Of a stretch of DNA of 64,000 nt, positions 11,515 to 23,657 are shown piece after piece. Numbering within the stretch: position 1 is the stretch's first letter; every line of letters begins with the position of its first letter. The position numbers and the translations under genes were made by a program. The DNA comes from Filosporella fistucella (lineage: Eukaryota > Ascomycota > Leotiomycetes > Helotiales), in NCBI GenBank assembly GCA_030077755.1, contig JAQJZZ010000007.1, forward strand, positions 1,860,001-1,924,000. The letters run 5' to 3'. The notes under the pieces are model-generated. The model saw nothing but the letters and a program-made list of their open reading frames with translations. It did no database searches and was not told the origin of the DNA.

Positions 11515-13543
11515 ATGACCGAATACATTGGGTGAGTTGAGGCTGAGCTTCTGTCTCGACCTACCTACCTACAGCTTCTTGCTAACACGTATGCGCGTCT
11601 AGAGCGAGGATATCCCTGATTTCCAAGAGTGACATTCGGTATGGAGTGTGCGCGAGGTAAAGCGAAGCATTGGACTGACGGAGAGCAAGATATGTCGGCA
11701 TACTTCATGAGATCAACTCAGAGAACTCTACCGTAGCCCTCGAGCAAGTCTCGTCGTTTGGCACTGAGGGACGAAGAGCCAACCCCGATGATGAGATCCC
11801 ACCTTCAGACAGCATCTACGATTACATTGTATTCCGTGGTACCGATGTAAAGGATCTGAGAATCGAGGAGACTCCAGCTCCGAAGGAGAACAAGCCGCAG
11901 GTTCCTGACGACCCAGCTATCCTTGGTGTAAGTCCCCATTCTACTACTAGTCAATCGCGCATTGCGCAATCATTCAACGGCTTAAGTGATGAAATATTCC
12001 GGATGTTAACTCATTATTGTCTCCGAGAGCGCAAAACCGTGTGGAGATTTCCGTTGCCTTCCTTCTGATTACAAGCTGTACATATATACAAGCACTATGA
12101 GATTGGAAACGGAACGTTGCTAACCAATTCAATCTGTAGAGTGGAACTCGTCCAACACCTCAACAGCAACCATCTCATAATCAACGCCAGCAAGGTCCAC
12201 CAGGTGCCCAGCAACAAGGTCCTCAAGCTGGTCCCCCATTCCCTCAGCATCCTCAATATCCTCCTTACTACCCTCCCCCACCTACTGGATGGGGTCGTGG
12301 TGGTCCTCCAGGCCCTGGTGGTTTCCCTCCTATGCCTTACGGAGCTCCACCTGGATGGTATCCACCTGGACAAGGGTTTCCTCCTGGACCATTCCCTCCA
12401 CCATATGGCTATCCCCCCGGACCACCAGGTCAATTTCAGCGACCAGGTCAGAACGGTGGGCCACCGGGTCAGTTCCAACAACCTCTGCAAGACCAACAAC
12501 AAAAGCCAGCTCCAATCGGTCCTGGCGCCGCCAAGCAAACCACCCCTCCTGCTACCCAGAATGAGAAGTCCACTGAGCCTAAGGGTGCAGCTAAGTCTGC
12601 TGCTGAAACTGCTGCCTCTTCTGTTCCAAAGGGCCCAACTCCTCCTGTTGCGACCAAACCCTCCCCGACCGAAATTAAGGCAGCTGAGAACCAAGCTTCG
12701 GTTCCACAAGCCGCTCCTTCTGCTGCCTCAAAGAGTGCTCCCAGTGGACCTAAGAACAACCGTGTTGCCCCTGCGATCCCATTACAGAGCCCCGCCATCC
12801 CAAAGACCTTGCAATCACATGCTGGAAATGTTGCTCCAACTCAGACCTCCAAACAAGCAGAGCAAGCTTCTTCCTTATCGGATGCCACGAAAGCTGCAAC
12901 CGCTGCAGTTGCTGCTGCCATGGCAAAGCTCCCCGCTCCCGGACAACAAAACGGCAATGCTGTTGACAACTTGACCAGGAAGGTGAGCGAGTTGAGGACG
13001 AATGATACAATCCGGGCTCCAAGACAGCCAGGCGGTGCGGCTGGATTTACCACCACACGAGGAGGTCGGGGAGGCAGAGGTGGGGCTCGCAACAACTCTG
13101 CTCAGAAGGTCGAAGTCCCAGATACAGACTTTGATTTCCAGACCGCAAACGCCAAGTTCAATAAGCAGGATTTAGTAAAAGAGGCAATCGCTGGTTCTCC
13201 AGTTGGAGAAGTACCACCCGTTGCATCTCCAACGGAGCCAGAGGTCCCAGTTGGCGGTTACAACAAGTCCACCTCGTTCTTCGACAATATTTCATCAGAG
13301 AGCAAAGACCGAATGGAGGCTGGAAATACCAGACCGGGTGGTCGCGAATGGAGAGGTGAAGAACAAAAGAAGAATGTTGAGACATTCGGCCAAGGAAGCG
13401 TCGATAATGGATATCGCGGAGGATATCGTGGACGAGGACGCGGCCGTGGTGGCTATAGAGGAAGAGGAGGCCATGGTGGAAACGGCCAACCAGCACGCGG
13501 ACGTGGTGGTTATCGAGGCCGTGGGGATGCAACTATCGTTTAA
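11515..13543 (+). CDS. SCD6: LSm14-family mRNA decapping-associated protein Scd6/Sum2
   Basis: Four exons, 11515..11531, 11603..11638, 11690..11927 and 12140..13543, give 564 aa; the second exon is only 36 nt. The N-terminal LSm14 domain runs MTEYIGARISLISKSDIRYV then ILHEINSENSTVALEQV and ends near the SIYDYIVFRGTDVKDL strand. A Pro/Gln/Ala-rich linker follows. The FDF box appears as DTDFDFQTANAKFNKQDLVK, the FFD-like box as KSTSFFDNISSESKDR, and the TFG-type box as NVETFGQGSVDNGYRGG. The C-terminus is an RGG tract (about residues 520-560). Scd6/RAP55 proteins repress translation through eIF4G and help Dcp1-Dcp2 decapping in P-bodies. The protein is longer than the yeast one because of the linker. 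Domain order is complete, so the call is firm. Confidence 0.93.
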
Positions 13544-14722
13544 TCTCCCAAAATAACGATATATTGGAGCTCCAGGACGAAATTTCGCTTTCTTTACGCT
13601 GTACCAAAAGCTTCCTTCGACAAATCTATCACTTCGGTTTTCTGCGGATAAAAAGCAGTATTTCAGTTCGCGCAGCACCAATCAGACGAAAAATCGGCGG
13701 GGCCTTAATGGCTGAGTGGATTGTTTTCTATTTTGTTTTCTTTTCAATTGTATCACCAGGATCACGGAGTCGAACGAAAACGAACGAGCAGTTATGAATA
13801 TGACCAGGCAGTTTCTCTTGGCTGGGTGGCGAATCAGCGAAATCTTCTGATACTGGACTGGTATCGAGGACTGACACCATTGTTTTCATTTTCCTTTCAA
13901 GACCTTGTCATCGGATCTACAAATCTTGCTTGCGCGCGAACAATACCTTTGTGGATGGATGGATGGGTTTACACGGAGTTGGGCGGTAGTGGCGGCATTG
14001 ATCAACGGTCGGTCTGATATCAATCGGACTTGGCCTTGCTTTTACTGCGTCTTTGATCTGGCAGGCCTTCTTTTGAGAGATGGCGACTGGATCATGAATA
14101 TGCATGGACGGAAGATGATGCTGGATGATAAGATATTTCGGCAGAAATAAATGGGGTGTGGTTTGGAGCAGATGAGTGGCTAAGTACTGCAGTGCTTGTC
14201 TGAATGCCAAAACTTCAAACCAATCTTGACTTTTGCGATCTTTGGGTGACTGTGCTATTGCTGGTGAACTGTGGATCTGAAATGCTCAGTCATTCCAAGA
14301 GGGGGTGTACCACGTGATATACATTCTCCGCAACACACCTGGCCGGCCGCAGATTTACCCTCCACATCTCCAAAATACCTTTCTTCTCAGCCACCCTAAC
14401 TGTCTCCGAAAGCAAGCATATCTCGACAATCTTAACTTTATCTCCAGGTTTTCTCCAACCAGACAGGTCGAATCAGACGAAAATAAATTCCTCCTTGTCA
14501 CACCCGCCTCGGCTAATTTCAACAGATGTTGGCAACCGATTGGACATCAGGTGCGATTGGAGGGCTAAATAAAGACTTCCTGGTAACAGGTGGGCGGACA
14601 ACATGTCGTGTTTTTTTCGATTGCTGTGTTGTACGGAAGAGCGGATAAAGTGACGTCCGTCATGGAACCTTATCTTGACTCTCGCGATGATCGTTTGAGC
14701 ACAATCCTGGAACTATGTTGAT
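13544..14722. other. Intergenic region without a supported gene
   Basis: About 1.2 kb. Short frames at 13564-14150 and 14305-14568 have no domain, splice partner or convincing composition. It should contain the SCD6 3' UTR and the methyltransferase promoter. Confidence 0.45.
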
Positions 14723-16374
14723 ATGGATACTCATGGTGGAAGTGAAGACGTAAGGAATACTGGTGCGTTTCACGAGGAGTCGGTGCAGAAGGGCAGTGGT
14801 GGTGGAAAGAAGGGGAAGGCTGTGGAGCGAGAGGTTGTAGATGAAGAAAATCATGAGTCGGGCGATTTGTTGTCGCAGGATGGCAGGAGGGAAGATGTTG
14901 GAGATACGGATGTTCCTGAGCCTTCGACTGCGAGGTCGCAATCTTGGTTTGAGATAGTAAATGAGCTGGCCACGGAAGAAAACGCCGAAGAAGGAACAGA
15001 AACGCCAAGTTATACAGCGCTTTCAGTTTGTCTGTCCTCATTCTGTTGAAAACTACGCTGATAGTATCAGGTTGATAGTAGAAGCGACCGAGACGATGAT
15101 TCCGCAATTGGCGATGCGAGTATGTTGTAAGTAACTACTCAGGCTCAGTCTAAGATAGCAAGGAATTGACAACTTTGCCAAGCTCGACATCCACTTCTGT
15201 AAGGTCGAGTGTGTATCAATTTGTCGAAGAGAATGGGAGGACGTATCATCGGTATCGGGAAGGAAGTAAGTTCTTCTGAAAGAATAGAAAATACATTTAA
15301 GGAGCTGACACAGTGATAAAGAATACTTCCTACCAAATGACGAGGTAAGCTGGTTATTCCGAGACAACCAAGGACCACGACTGACGAAAACAGATGGAAC
15401 AAGATCGACTTGGTAGGCCGTCCCTTAAATATGAGCGATCCTAAAACTGATTAGCAAAACAGACTTGCAACACCACCTCTTCATACTGACTCTTTCGGGA
15501 GAGTTATACAATGCCCCCATAAAAGATCTCCCAGGTGGGCTACATAACGTCCTAGATATCGCCACTGGTACTGGGATCTGGGCAATTGATTTCGGTAAGG
15601 CCCCCTTTAAAGCTGTCCACTCCAGAATTAACAGGAACAGCAAACGAGTTCCCATCAGCAAATGTAATAGGAACAGATCTCAGTCCCATACAACCAGAAT
15701 TGTATGTCTCGAGCCCACATCTCTGGACGTATACTAATATCTCAGTACCCCGCCAAATTGCCATTTCGAGGTGGATGATGCGGAAGACCCTTGGCTTTTC
15801 TCTCATCAATTCGACTACATTCACGGCCGTGCACTAGCAACATGCTTCAAGTCCCACATTCCAGTCATCCAATCCGCTTTTGAATTTACTCGCCCAGGAG
15901 GCTATCTCGAGCTTCAAGATTGCATCATTCCATTTCGGTGTATTGATGATACAATGAAAGGTACTAATCTCGAGCGTTGGGTGAACTTGATTATGGAAGG
16001 GACGAAACGGCTAGGGAAAGATTGGACGAAAGTAAAGAAATACAAAGAGTATCTTGAACAAGCGGGATTTGTGGATGTAGTGGAGAAGAGATACGAATGG
16101 CCAGTCGGAACATGGGCAAGAGGAAAGCGGATGAAGACGCTGGGGTTGTGGTATAGCGAAGATCTGTTGAGTGGATTACAGGGTTTTACCGTCGCTGTTC
16201 TGACGAGGGCGTTGGGAATGAGTACGGAAGATATCGAGCTCTTGCTTGTAGGCGTAAGAGAAGACATCAAAAGCAACAAGATTCATATCTATATACCAGT
16301 GTAAGTTTGTCCCATGATGGCATTACGTGCTAACACTTGGCAGACGTGTTGTCTATGGACGAAAGCCGGATTAA
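14723..16374 (+). CDS. LaeA-like class I SAM-dependent methyltransferase
   Basis: Nine exons close in frame to 420 aa: 14723..15025, 15071..15126, 15183..15265, 15322..15344, 15394..15412, 15463..15594, 15641..15701, 15746..16300 and 16344..16374. Two micro-exons of 23 and 19 nt encode the conserved stretch GKYFLPNDEMEQDRLDLQHH. The SAM-binding motif I is NVLDIATGTGIWAIDF, followed by the acidic motif VIGTDLSPIQP and the post-motif FEFTRPGGYLELQD. The C-terminal VRVVYGRKPD is typical of the fungal LaeA/TAM-like group. The N-terminal 130 residues are acidic and disordered. Members of this large family include the secondary-metabolism regulator LaeA and many enzymes of unknown substrate; this one looks like one of the numerous paralogs, not LaeA itself. 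No biosynthetic backbone gene is adjacent. Confidence 0.9.
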
Positions 16375-16945
16375 GGGCGAAATTGGGAGAAAATAGAAGG
16401 CAGTGAACACCGGAGCGGCAGGAGTTTTGGCATGACATGAGTGATACCACCTTGAGCAATGTATATATGAGTGCGGGTTGGGGTATATATTTTCAATTGA
16501 AAAGATGATTTCGTCGCACTTGCTCCGCATATTTAGGATGATCTTTTAAATTAAGAAGCTTCAAGGCAAGCGGCAGGGTATGAACTACACCGATAAATAT
16601 TCCATTATATTCTCGATCACATTTCCGACGACTTCAAATGGGAACGTCTAAAAATTGGCATTTACTTACTTTGTTCGTCCGTTTTGGTATCAGAAGAGCT
16701 GCACGCTTCGAGTGTTAAGGGACAGTCTGGTTATAGATCCATTGAAGCAGCTCAGTAAAGACAGTACTGGTAGCAGGGAACCTTTGAAAAAAAAAAGTGG
16801 CCGTCCTTCACATTCATACCTCTTTCATTCTGCCTTCTCCCGCACCTCCCACCCTTAACGCTCTCGCAATCCCTCGTGGTGATAATGTCCACGAAGAATT
16901 TTCTACACCAATGTCAACACAAATGGTAGCAAGGCATAAAAGTAA
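16375..16945. other. Convergent spacer
   Basis: About 570 bp between converging genes, with no supported gene. It contains a 10-base A run near 16788-16797. Confidence 0.4.
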
Positions 16946-17448
16946 TCAGGTAGACTTACAACCCTGGCACCAGAACGACCGAATTGGGCCCCTTTTCTCA
17001 AATCCTCTAAAACTAGCGCAGCTATCCGCAGGCCCATTGGAATCTGAATATTGGCCTTGACAACCACGTTGGTCAAAGATCACGCATCGTCCACCCCTCA
17101 ACCATATTGAATTTGGGATCAAGGACTCCTTCGTGCAGCCGCCGTTGGTTGCACCACCGTTGTAATACGCACGACAGCCCGTGCCGGGCATGTCATCATC
17201 AAATGTCATGCATCTCGTGAGGCTGCCGGCACCAGTGATTATACGGTATTTAGTGTTGCCATTAGCGTCGCAACGGTCCGTGTTATCGTAAGCGGTAACT
17301 ATGGTTTGGCATACGCGGTAAGCATCAGTATGAAAAGATGGCGCTTGTGGCCTAGTACAATGTATACAAGCGGAGTGAGCTGAGTACCTTCCCAAGCCTT
17401 AGCAAAAGCGACGAGAAGCGCTAGAGTACCGACGGTTGAGAACTGCAT
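16946..17448 (-). CDS. Small cysteine-rich secreted protein, effector-like
   Basis: Two exons, 17448..17388 and 17343..16946 (44-nt intron), give 152 aa. The N-terminus MQFSTVGTLALLVAFAKA is a clear signal peptide. The mature part (from about WEAPSFHTDAYRVC) has ten cysteines, an even number suited to five disulfides, spread as in TDRCDAN, LTRCMTF, GTGCRAY, NGGCTKES, GGRCVIF and RGCQGQY. I do not recognise a named domain. The size, signal and cysteine content fit apoplastic effectors or antimicrobial proteins of moulds, but that is inference. A further donor (GTAAGT) lies just before the stop, so the last few residues (CKST) are uncertain. A TATA-like palindrome lies about 100 bp upstream. 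Confidence 0.75.
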
Positions 17449-17543
17449 TTTGAATTCTGTAGTGGGTGAATTGGATACTGTAGAAGTGATTGGATTGTGT
17501 TATTGATACTATGAGTTTGAATCTTGAGGGAGAGATTTGGTAC

Positions 17544-17555
17544 ATTATATATAAT
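17544..17555 (-). promoter_or_regulatory. TATA-like element upstream of the secreted-protein gene
   Basis: The palindrome ATTATATATAAT lies 96-107 bp upstream of the start codon at 17448, a plausible core-promoter position for a strongly induced fungal gene. Position and sequence only. Confidence 0.4.
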
Positions 17556-18218
17556 TTGCATCAAACTCTGCTGCGGATAGTTCAATGTATCGTGACTTAC
17601 CTGTACGTACAAGGTGAATAGATTACAACTGCTCAGCATCGGTACTTTGCGAGCAAAAGGCCTGGAATAACGAATGGATATCCCAAGGATTAGATGCTCA
17701 GAATTCATCCGCGACTTGGCGTAGGCGCGATGTAATGCAAGGCTTACCTACGTGAAAGGCAATAACTAGGCAACAACGAAGCTACCTTTTAGATGAAAGA
17801 AAATATATATGAATACGACACGCCCAATGAGAACCCCTCACTCATGAAATATATCTCCTTTTGTAACTACCGAGGAGAGGCGTTGAATAGTAAGTACTTT
17901 TGTAACCTTGCTCGCTAAGAATTTACGCCTCATACTTAATGACGGGACGAGTGCGGGTGCAAAAGCTTATAATAACTCTATACTAAAAATCCTTACTTGC
18001 ACTACAAGAATCTACACTCTTGTTTTGCAATTTAAGTAGAGATTGATATACTAACTCAGGAATCGAAGGTATGACTAATGTACCTTGTACGTAAGAAGAC
18101 TTCCCAAAATTCTCTCTCGGTGGGGACGCTAGTCAGACCTCCTTAATCAAATGTCGCATTCTCTTTACCATATCATCATTTTTATATCGAGACACTTGCG
18201 GAATATCATGCCCCGAAA
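17556..18218. other. Divergent promoter region, AT-rich
   Basis: The stretch between the secreted protein and the FAD oxidase. It is AT-rich with no gene seen; promoters of both neighbours should lie here. Confidence 0.4.
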
Positions 18219-20101
18219 ATGAAAACGCATAAAATCAGGTGGTTTCTGTCGCTGGCTCGTATCGCGACAGCACAGTCGTCCAGGGGACCACTCCGAGAAG
18301 CGACATTATCAGATGATTGCCACAACGCGGTATTTCATCCCCACTCTCAAAACTTGAAATGTTGCTAAACGTCTAGTGCACAGCGCTAACTGTAGAATTG
18401 GGAGAGAACGCATTCTACGGCTCTCTTCCCGATGATTTCGCGTCTTCATATTTCTGTGGCCAGCAGCAGGAGGTCATCCCTGCATGTGTTGTTCGTCCCA
18501 CGTCAGCCGAGGAAGTATCTTTGACGCTCAAGACGATCACGAAATATGACTGCCATTTCGCAGTGAAGTCTGGCGGGCATGGAAATTTCAGAGGTGTTAG
18601 TAATGCGGATGGAGGCATCACTATTGATTTGAGTCGTATCAATGAGATTGAAGTTAGTGAGGATAGGGAGACGACCCGATTGGGCAGTGGACAGAGGTGG
18701 GGCAAAGTTTATGAGGTACTTGAACCTCAAGGGTTGACTGTGGTTGGAGGGAGAGATCCAGATGTTGGTGTCGGAGGGTTTCTGCTTGGTGGTGAGTTAT
18801 TGGCCAGCGGGAATTCGATTTGTGCAAGAAGAAGCTAATGATGTTCAGGGGGATTATCATTCCTCTCTCGGCGACATGGCTGGGCGATGGACAATGTCAG
18901 AAATTATCGGGTAACACACATTCTAAGAAGAATTCGCGAAGTAATACGACAGCTAATTCCCACAAGGTCATTTTGGCTAATGGTTCCATCACGAATGCCA
19001 ATCCGAAATCGAATCCAGAACTCTACTGGGCTCTTCGGGGAGGTGGCAGCAACTTTGGAATCGTAACCCAATTCGATCTAGAGACGTATCCCCAGATGGA
19101 TGTCTGGGGCGGAACAAGTTTTTTCATGCTTTCCGATCTCCGGGCTCGTCGAGAGGCAGTAGGGATTAAACGAGCCTTTACCCCCACGGTGTCCTGGCTC
19201 ACGATGAAACTTGGCAAGTATGTGAGTAAAATCGCATGTATGGCAGGATTTTGCAATGAGGTCTCCACATTCCTTAATGCTATAGAGCACCTTGCTTCAG
19301 AGAAAAGAGGAGTTGATCCCTTTTCTCAGCTGCATATGTCGGTTGGCTGTGTGCCCGCAATGGATATATGTCTTGGGACAGCATTCATCACACACAGCGG
19401 AGCAGTCATTGATCCGCCTTCCTTCAGTGATTTTAAGACATTGAAATCAGTATACAGTACAAATCGAGTCACGAACATTTCTAGCCTCGTGAATGAAATC
19501 GGTAGCTGGCTGGATCCAGGGTACAGGTAAGTTCTTCAGCCGCGGATATCCTCTATGACGATCTAATTTTGAAACAGACAATATTGGAAAGGCATGACCA
19601 TCAAGGCAAATGCCCAACTTCTTTCTGACCTCTTCGACATTTTCATCTACGAGATCGATGCTGTCAAATATGTACCAGGCTTTCTACCGAGCTTCGTGAT
19701 GCAACCCATCTCCCAAATCGCGGTCCCAGGAAGCACGAAGAATGGCGGAAATCCACTTGGAATCACAGAGGAAGATGGACCATTATTAAGTATGTCCAAG
19801 AACCCGTGCGTGGTATATGCTAACCAGAATCAAAGTGTGGCACATCTCGCCTCGATGGAGCAATGCGGAAGATGACGAGGTAATGAACAAAGCAATGGGA
19901 AAGATCGTTGATAGAGCCGTCGCACTTGCGAAAGAGCGGGGATTGTACCACCCCTTTATTTATCAGAATTATGCCCACAAAGGTCAAGATGTGTTTGCAG
20001 GATACGGAGAGAAGAATCGGGAGAAGTTGAGGAAAATTCAGAAAGACTATGATCCAGAAGGAGTGTTCTCGAGATTGCAGCCTGGGTATTTTAAATTTTG
20101 A
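18219..20101 (+). CDS. FAD-linked oxidoreductase, berberine-bridge/6-hydroxynicotine oxidase type
   Basis: Six exons, 18219..18329, 18377..18791, 18849..18910, 18967..19526, 19578..19789 and 19836..20101, join to 541 aa. The FAD-binding PCMH domain contains KSGGHGNFRG; the His at about residue 105 is the expected covalent FAD attachment site. The second attachment cysteine of bicovalent enzymes is absent: the loop reads GGRDPDVGVGGFLLGGGLS. The substrate domain includes LYWALRGGGSNFGIVTQFDL. The C-terminal BBE segment ends GVFSRLQPGYFKF. The N-terminus MKTHKIRWFLSLARIATAQS may be a weak signal peptide, and secreted members of this family exist. Such enzymes oxidise sugars, alkaloids or secondary metabolites; the substrate is not deducible. 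The exon 5-6 junction (LLM-WHISPRW) is less certain than the rest. Confidence 0.88.
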
Positions 20102-21539
20102 GTGTACATACGTATTTCATTTGGAGGCTCATGCTTGTTGGCTGTATGGCGATAAACCTGCTCCTGTTATGGTATATCATAGGAGGTTGATCATAAGACA
20201 GAGTAGATATTAGTGAAGAAGAAGGATAAGAAGATCCGGCCTCATTATTTAGACGATAGTCAAGGCATCATGCAGGAGTCCAATTGAGCACTTGCTCAGC
20301 ATAAACATGAGAGCATCTGAGCAGAAAGATTGTGCAGTGCACCCCCTCCTTTGTCTTCGACACATACTCCTTGTCCAGGAAGAATATTCTTCCTTCAATA
20401 GCAAGATATTCCCACCGTAATCTCAAACCCACTCAGCAGCACCTCTGAAGCATTTTGGCGCGATCTCCCTGCGGTCCGGCGAAAGAGCCTCACCGAGCCA
20501 GAATCACCGTGCAGCAAGTTTCTACCCTAGGTAGATACAACATATATCTTTGTGACCTCGCTCTCGTCTACTACCAAGACTCTCAATAGAAAAGTCTTCA
20601 ACTCTATCTGGTTCGAAGCCGTTGTATGTACCGCATATGCAAGAATGTTTCCCTTCTTTCAGGATTCAAAGACATGACTACACGCTAGCATCGTGGCTCT
20701 ATATCTCATTCTCGATATTCGGTAGCAGGCTCTTTAGCCAAGCATGCAACGATATAGAACTGTATACAAATCAGCTCTGTACAAAATTTGGATATCAGTG
20801 GCGTCATAATTTCTTTGACACAGCACGTATGGCGCGTGATATGCGTGGAACGTGTGAGACGCGTCACAGCGAGTCACTGATATACTTCGTTTCTGCGCAG
20901 TGAGGCGGGGAGTTCTTGCAGGTTCTCATTAGCCTTGCAGCCATACAGAGTAGACGTTGAATTGGGAAATGTAAAAGTATCATAGTGTGAGTTTACACAA
21001 GATATGAAGAGTTGTGGATTGCTGGTTGAGGTGGAATTTGGTGTCTACTCTGTCTCGGGAAAATGTTTCGCCGATATTTTCGAACTGTCCCGCCATCCAC
21101 AGGCTTCAATCATATATAGATCCTAAATATTAGAAAACAATTTATATGGCTGTGGATCTGAAACAGGTCATAGCATTAGACTCAATCTAGAGGGTACCAA
21201 TACTCGATTCCAAGTAGTGTTTGGTAAGATTTGCTTGTGGCCAAGTGGTTTGAACTACCTTCTTCGTTTTTACCCCACTTTCAAAGTTGCAGAGATGGCT
21301 TTCGAAGCAATAAGTAGATTGCGTGAGAAAGTATACTTGAAAAGGAGATGGTTCAAGTGAAATCCTAGAAGAGTGCCTCATACCCAACTCACCGAATGAC
21401 CCCATCACTCATCATTCTTCATCTCATCACTCAACGCATCTGACTCATGCCTTGATACCACCGCCATTACCATCACCGCACCATGCCCTCTATCTACTTA
21501 TTCTTCAATAGTTCTGTAGCCTCCAACAAACACAACACA
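20102..21539. other. Gene-poor spacer
   Basis: About 1.4 kb with short unrelated frames only (for example 20622-20903). No mobile element or RNA gene seen. Confidence 0.45.
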
Positions 21540-21618
21540 TCTCGAATGGTCCAACGGCTAAGATTTCCGCTTGTCATACAACTCGCGGAAGACCAGGGTT
21601 CGACTCCCTGTTCGAGAG
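21540..21618 (+). tRNA. tRNA-Asp (GTC) with a 7-nt intron
   Basis: A complete cloverleaf can be drawn. The acceptor stem TCTCGAA/TTCGAGA pairs perfectly. The D arm starts GTCC. The anticodon stem TCCGC/GCGGA encloses 14 nt, best read as loop TTGTCA + C interrupted by a 7-nt intron after position 37. The T arm is CAGGG TTCGACT CCCTG. The discriminator base is G, as expected for Asp, and the G10-T25 pair also fits Asp. A seven-T run at 21623-21629 is the Pol III terminator. Strand and tRNA identity are clear; the exact intron boundaries are inferred. Confidence 0.85.
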
Positions 21619-21622
21619 ATAC

Positions 21623-21629
21623 TTTTTTT
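21623..21629 (+). terminator. RNA polymerase III terminator of tRNA-Asp
   Basis: A run of seven T begins five bases after the tRNA discriminator base. Confidence 0.7.
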
Positions 21630-23657
21630 GTCTTTTTTGAGTACTTTAAGTGACCTCCTTGAGCTGTTCAGGTTTGAAAATAAGAGAAGTTGGGTCAAGT
21701 TAGATGACTGGTCTGGATTCAAATTGAAGCGATGAGAGAGGGAGAGTGAGTTGGTGTTTGCTTTTGGCTTTTGTTCTGGAAATTTGGTCTCGTCTTGAGG
21801 CTCAATTTTTATGCTTGTTGTCGATTTCTTTACTTCCACCATCGAGCTGTGGTAGGGGAATGTTTACTCAAGCTACTCTAAGCCGAATAAACAATCGGTG
21901 TGGAGAATATATGACTGGGCGCTTTATTCAGAGCCGTATTTAGAGCAAAATATTCCTATTGCTGAGAAGTTTCTACTTTAGATACTAGATACCACTATAG
22001 CGGCTTTATCCTGACCAGTAACTTTCCCTCTCTGTTGTCTGCCCCAAACACCAACACTTTCACTACCTTCCTACCTAAGCACCGGGGAAGTAATGACTTT
22101 CCAGTATTGACGAATAACTCTTTCTCACAAAGAAGGTCCTGAGATTCAGTCATTTGCTGTGTGATTCACGAGCATGTGATCAGTAATTAGAAATAGAAGT
22201 CATTGAGCTTTCGTTAGAACACTTTACAGTCACCTGCAGGAACTCACAGAACACTTCGCGATTCTAAAATTTACGAATAGCTTGTCGTTGCAAAGAGTCT
22301 ACAAAACCTAACAGCGTGTATAAATTGTTTGACTTCTACCTCTCACACAAAAACATACTTTTAAATAGATCGATCATCTCTTAACTATTCAACAGCGCTT
22401 CCCCGAAAACCTAACTAAACAACAACACAAACAAATTTCAATAAACTCCCAAACATAAATCCCATCCACCATCTTCCACCTGTGAGACCCACACTTAAAA
22501 AAGGATCATCCATCGTGTATACAGGTCTCTACAAGATTTAGGTAGGATGAGGTCTTGCGCCAGCATCTTAGACCCCTGGGGTCAACAGGAGGTAATTACA
22601 TATGAGTGCGTCAATGCTGGTCTGGCGTGCTCAGGCTGGTAATTCAGTTTTAGTAGGATACCTGGAAAATATCAGAGTTGTAGACATAGAATGGCTAATA
22701 ATAGACGATGAGGTTGTGGAGAAGATGAGTGGAAGCGGTGGAAGATGTTTCATGCTTGGGTTGTTGTTGGTGGTAGATAGGGAGAGATATGGATGGAAAG
22801 ATCGATATTGGGAAAAAGGATGATCTTCAATATCTGGAAAGTTGGTGATGGGATTTGCAGAGTTGTGTTTATAGCACTTACTTACCTTATTATTGTAGAA
22901 TTATGTATCGAGTAGGGAAGTAATTTGAATAGAGACTGACTTGCGACAAGCGTGCATTGTGTTGATTTATATTACCCACTTACTTACATAAATGAAATCT
23001 TTGTCTTTGAACAAAATCGACAACGTTGTACTGTTAGAAAGGCTCAGTTTCCGAGGAGAAGGTGATGGTATCCAACAGGAAGGAATATAATTGGGAATTA
23101 AGTAGACGGAGATGAGACAATGATTGACCGGTAACTTTCCTCCTACACCTTAGAAAAATACAAATTTACACAAGCTACAGCTCTTTATTAACTACAGAAG
23201 CGTGTCTCTTTGTGAAGTAGGAGTAAAAATCGAATAATATAAAATGAGAGCTTGCTACTGGCTACTCTGAAGCAGGCGGAAAACATTGTAAAATTCCAAA
23301 CCTCCCCCATCAATATCAACAACGACGCACAGAAAAAAATCGAGACTTAAGAATTAAATTACTATATCTTTACGTATTTAATATATAATATATACTCATC
23401 ATTTCCTTCCTTGCCATCCATCATCCCCTTCCCTCCTTCTCCTCCCCTCCCAAATCACCCCTCACGACCACAGCACCACAGAAACAAACAACAACCAAAC
23501 CCAACGAACAAAACCTCGCTACCCGAACCGAAAAACCAAGAATCAATTGACTGTCCAATCTATATATGCGCCTTGCTGATGCGTGAAGAGTTTGTTGAGA
23601 GGGTGGGGAAGATTCGGGAGACAGATTATACGAGACCGAGTGCGAACTGAGGGTGTA
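21630..23657. other. Gene-poor AT-rich spacer
   Basis: About 2 kb, AT-rich, especially 22240-23400. Small frames (22602-22823, 23411-23650) lack any recognisable feature. No repeat family was identified by eye. Confidence 0.45.

Noticed and set aside
12117..12974. 285-codon frame inside the SCD6 last exon
   Set aside because: A different-frame shadow of the Pro/Gln/Ala-rich linker; the real frame carries the LSm14, FDF and RGG features.
14723..20101. Possible secondary-metabolite cluster (methyltransferase, FAD oxidase, with P450s elsewhere)
   Set aside because: No PKS, NRPS, terpene cyclase, DMAT synthase or cluster transcription factor is present.
22602..22823. 73-codon frame in the AT-rich spacer
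   Set aside because: Too short, no signal peptide or domain, no splice context.
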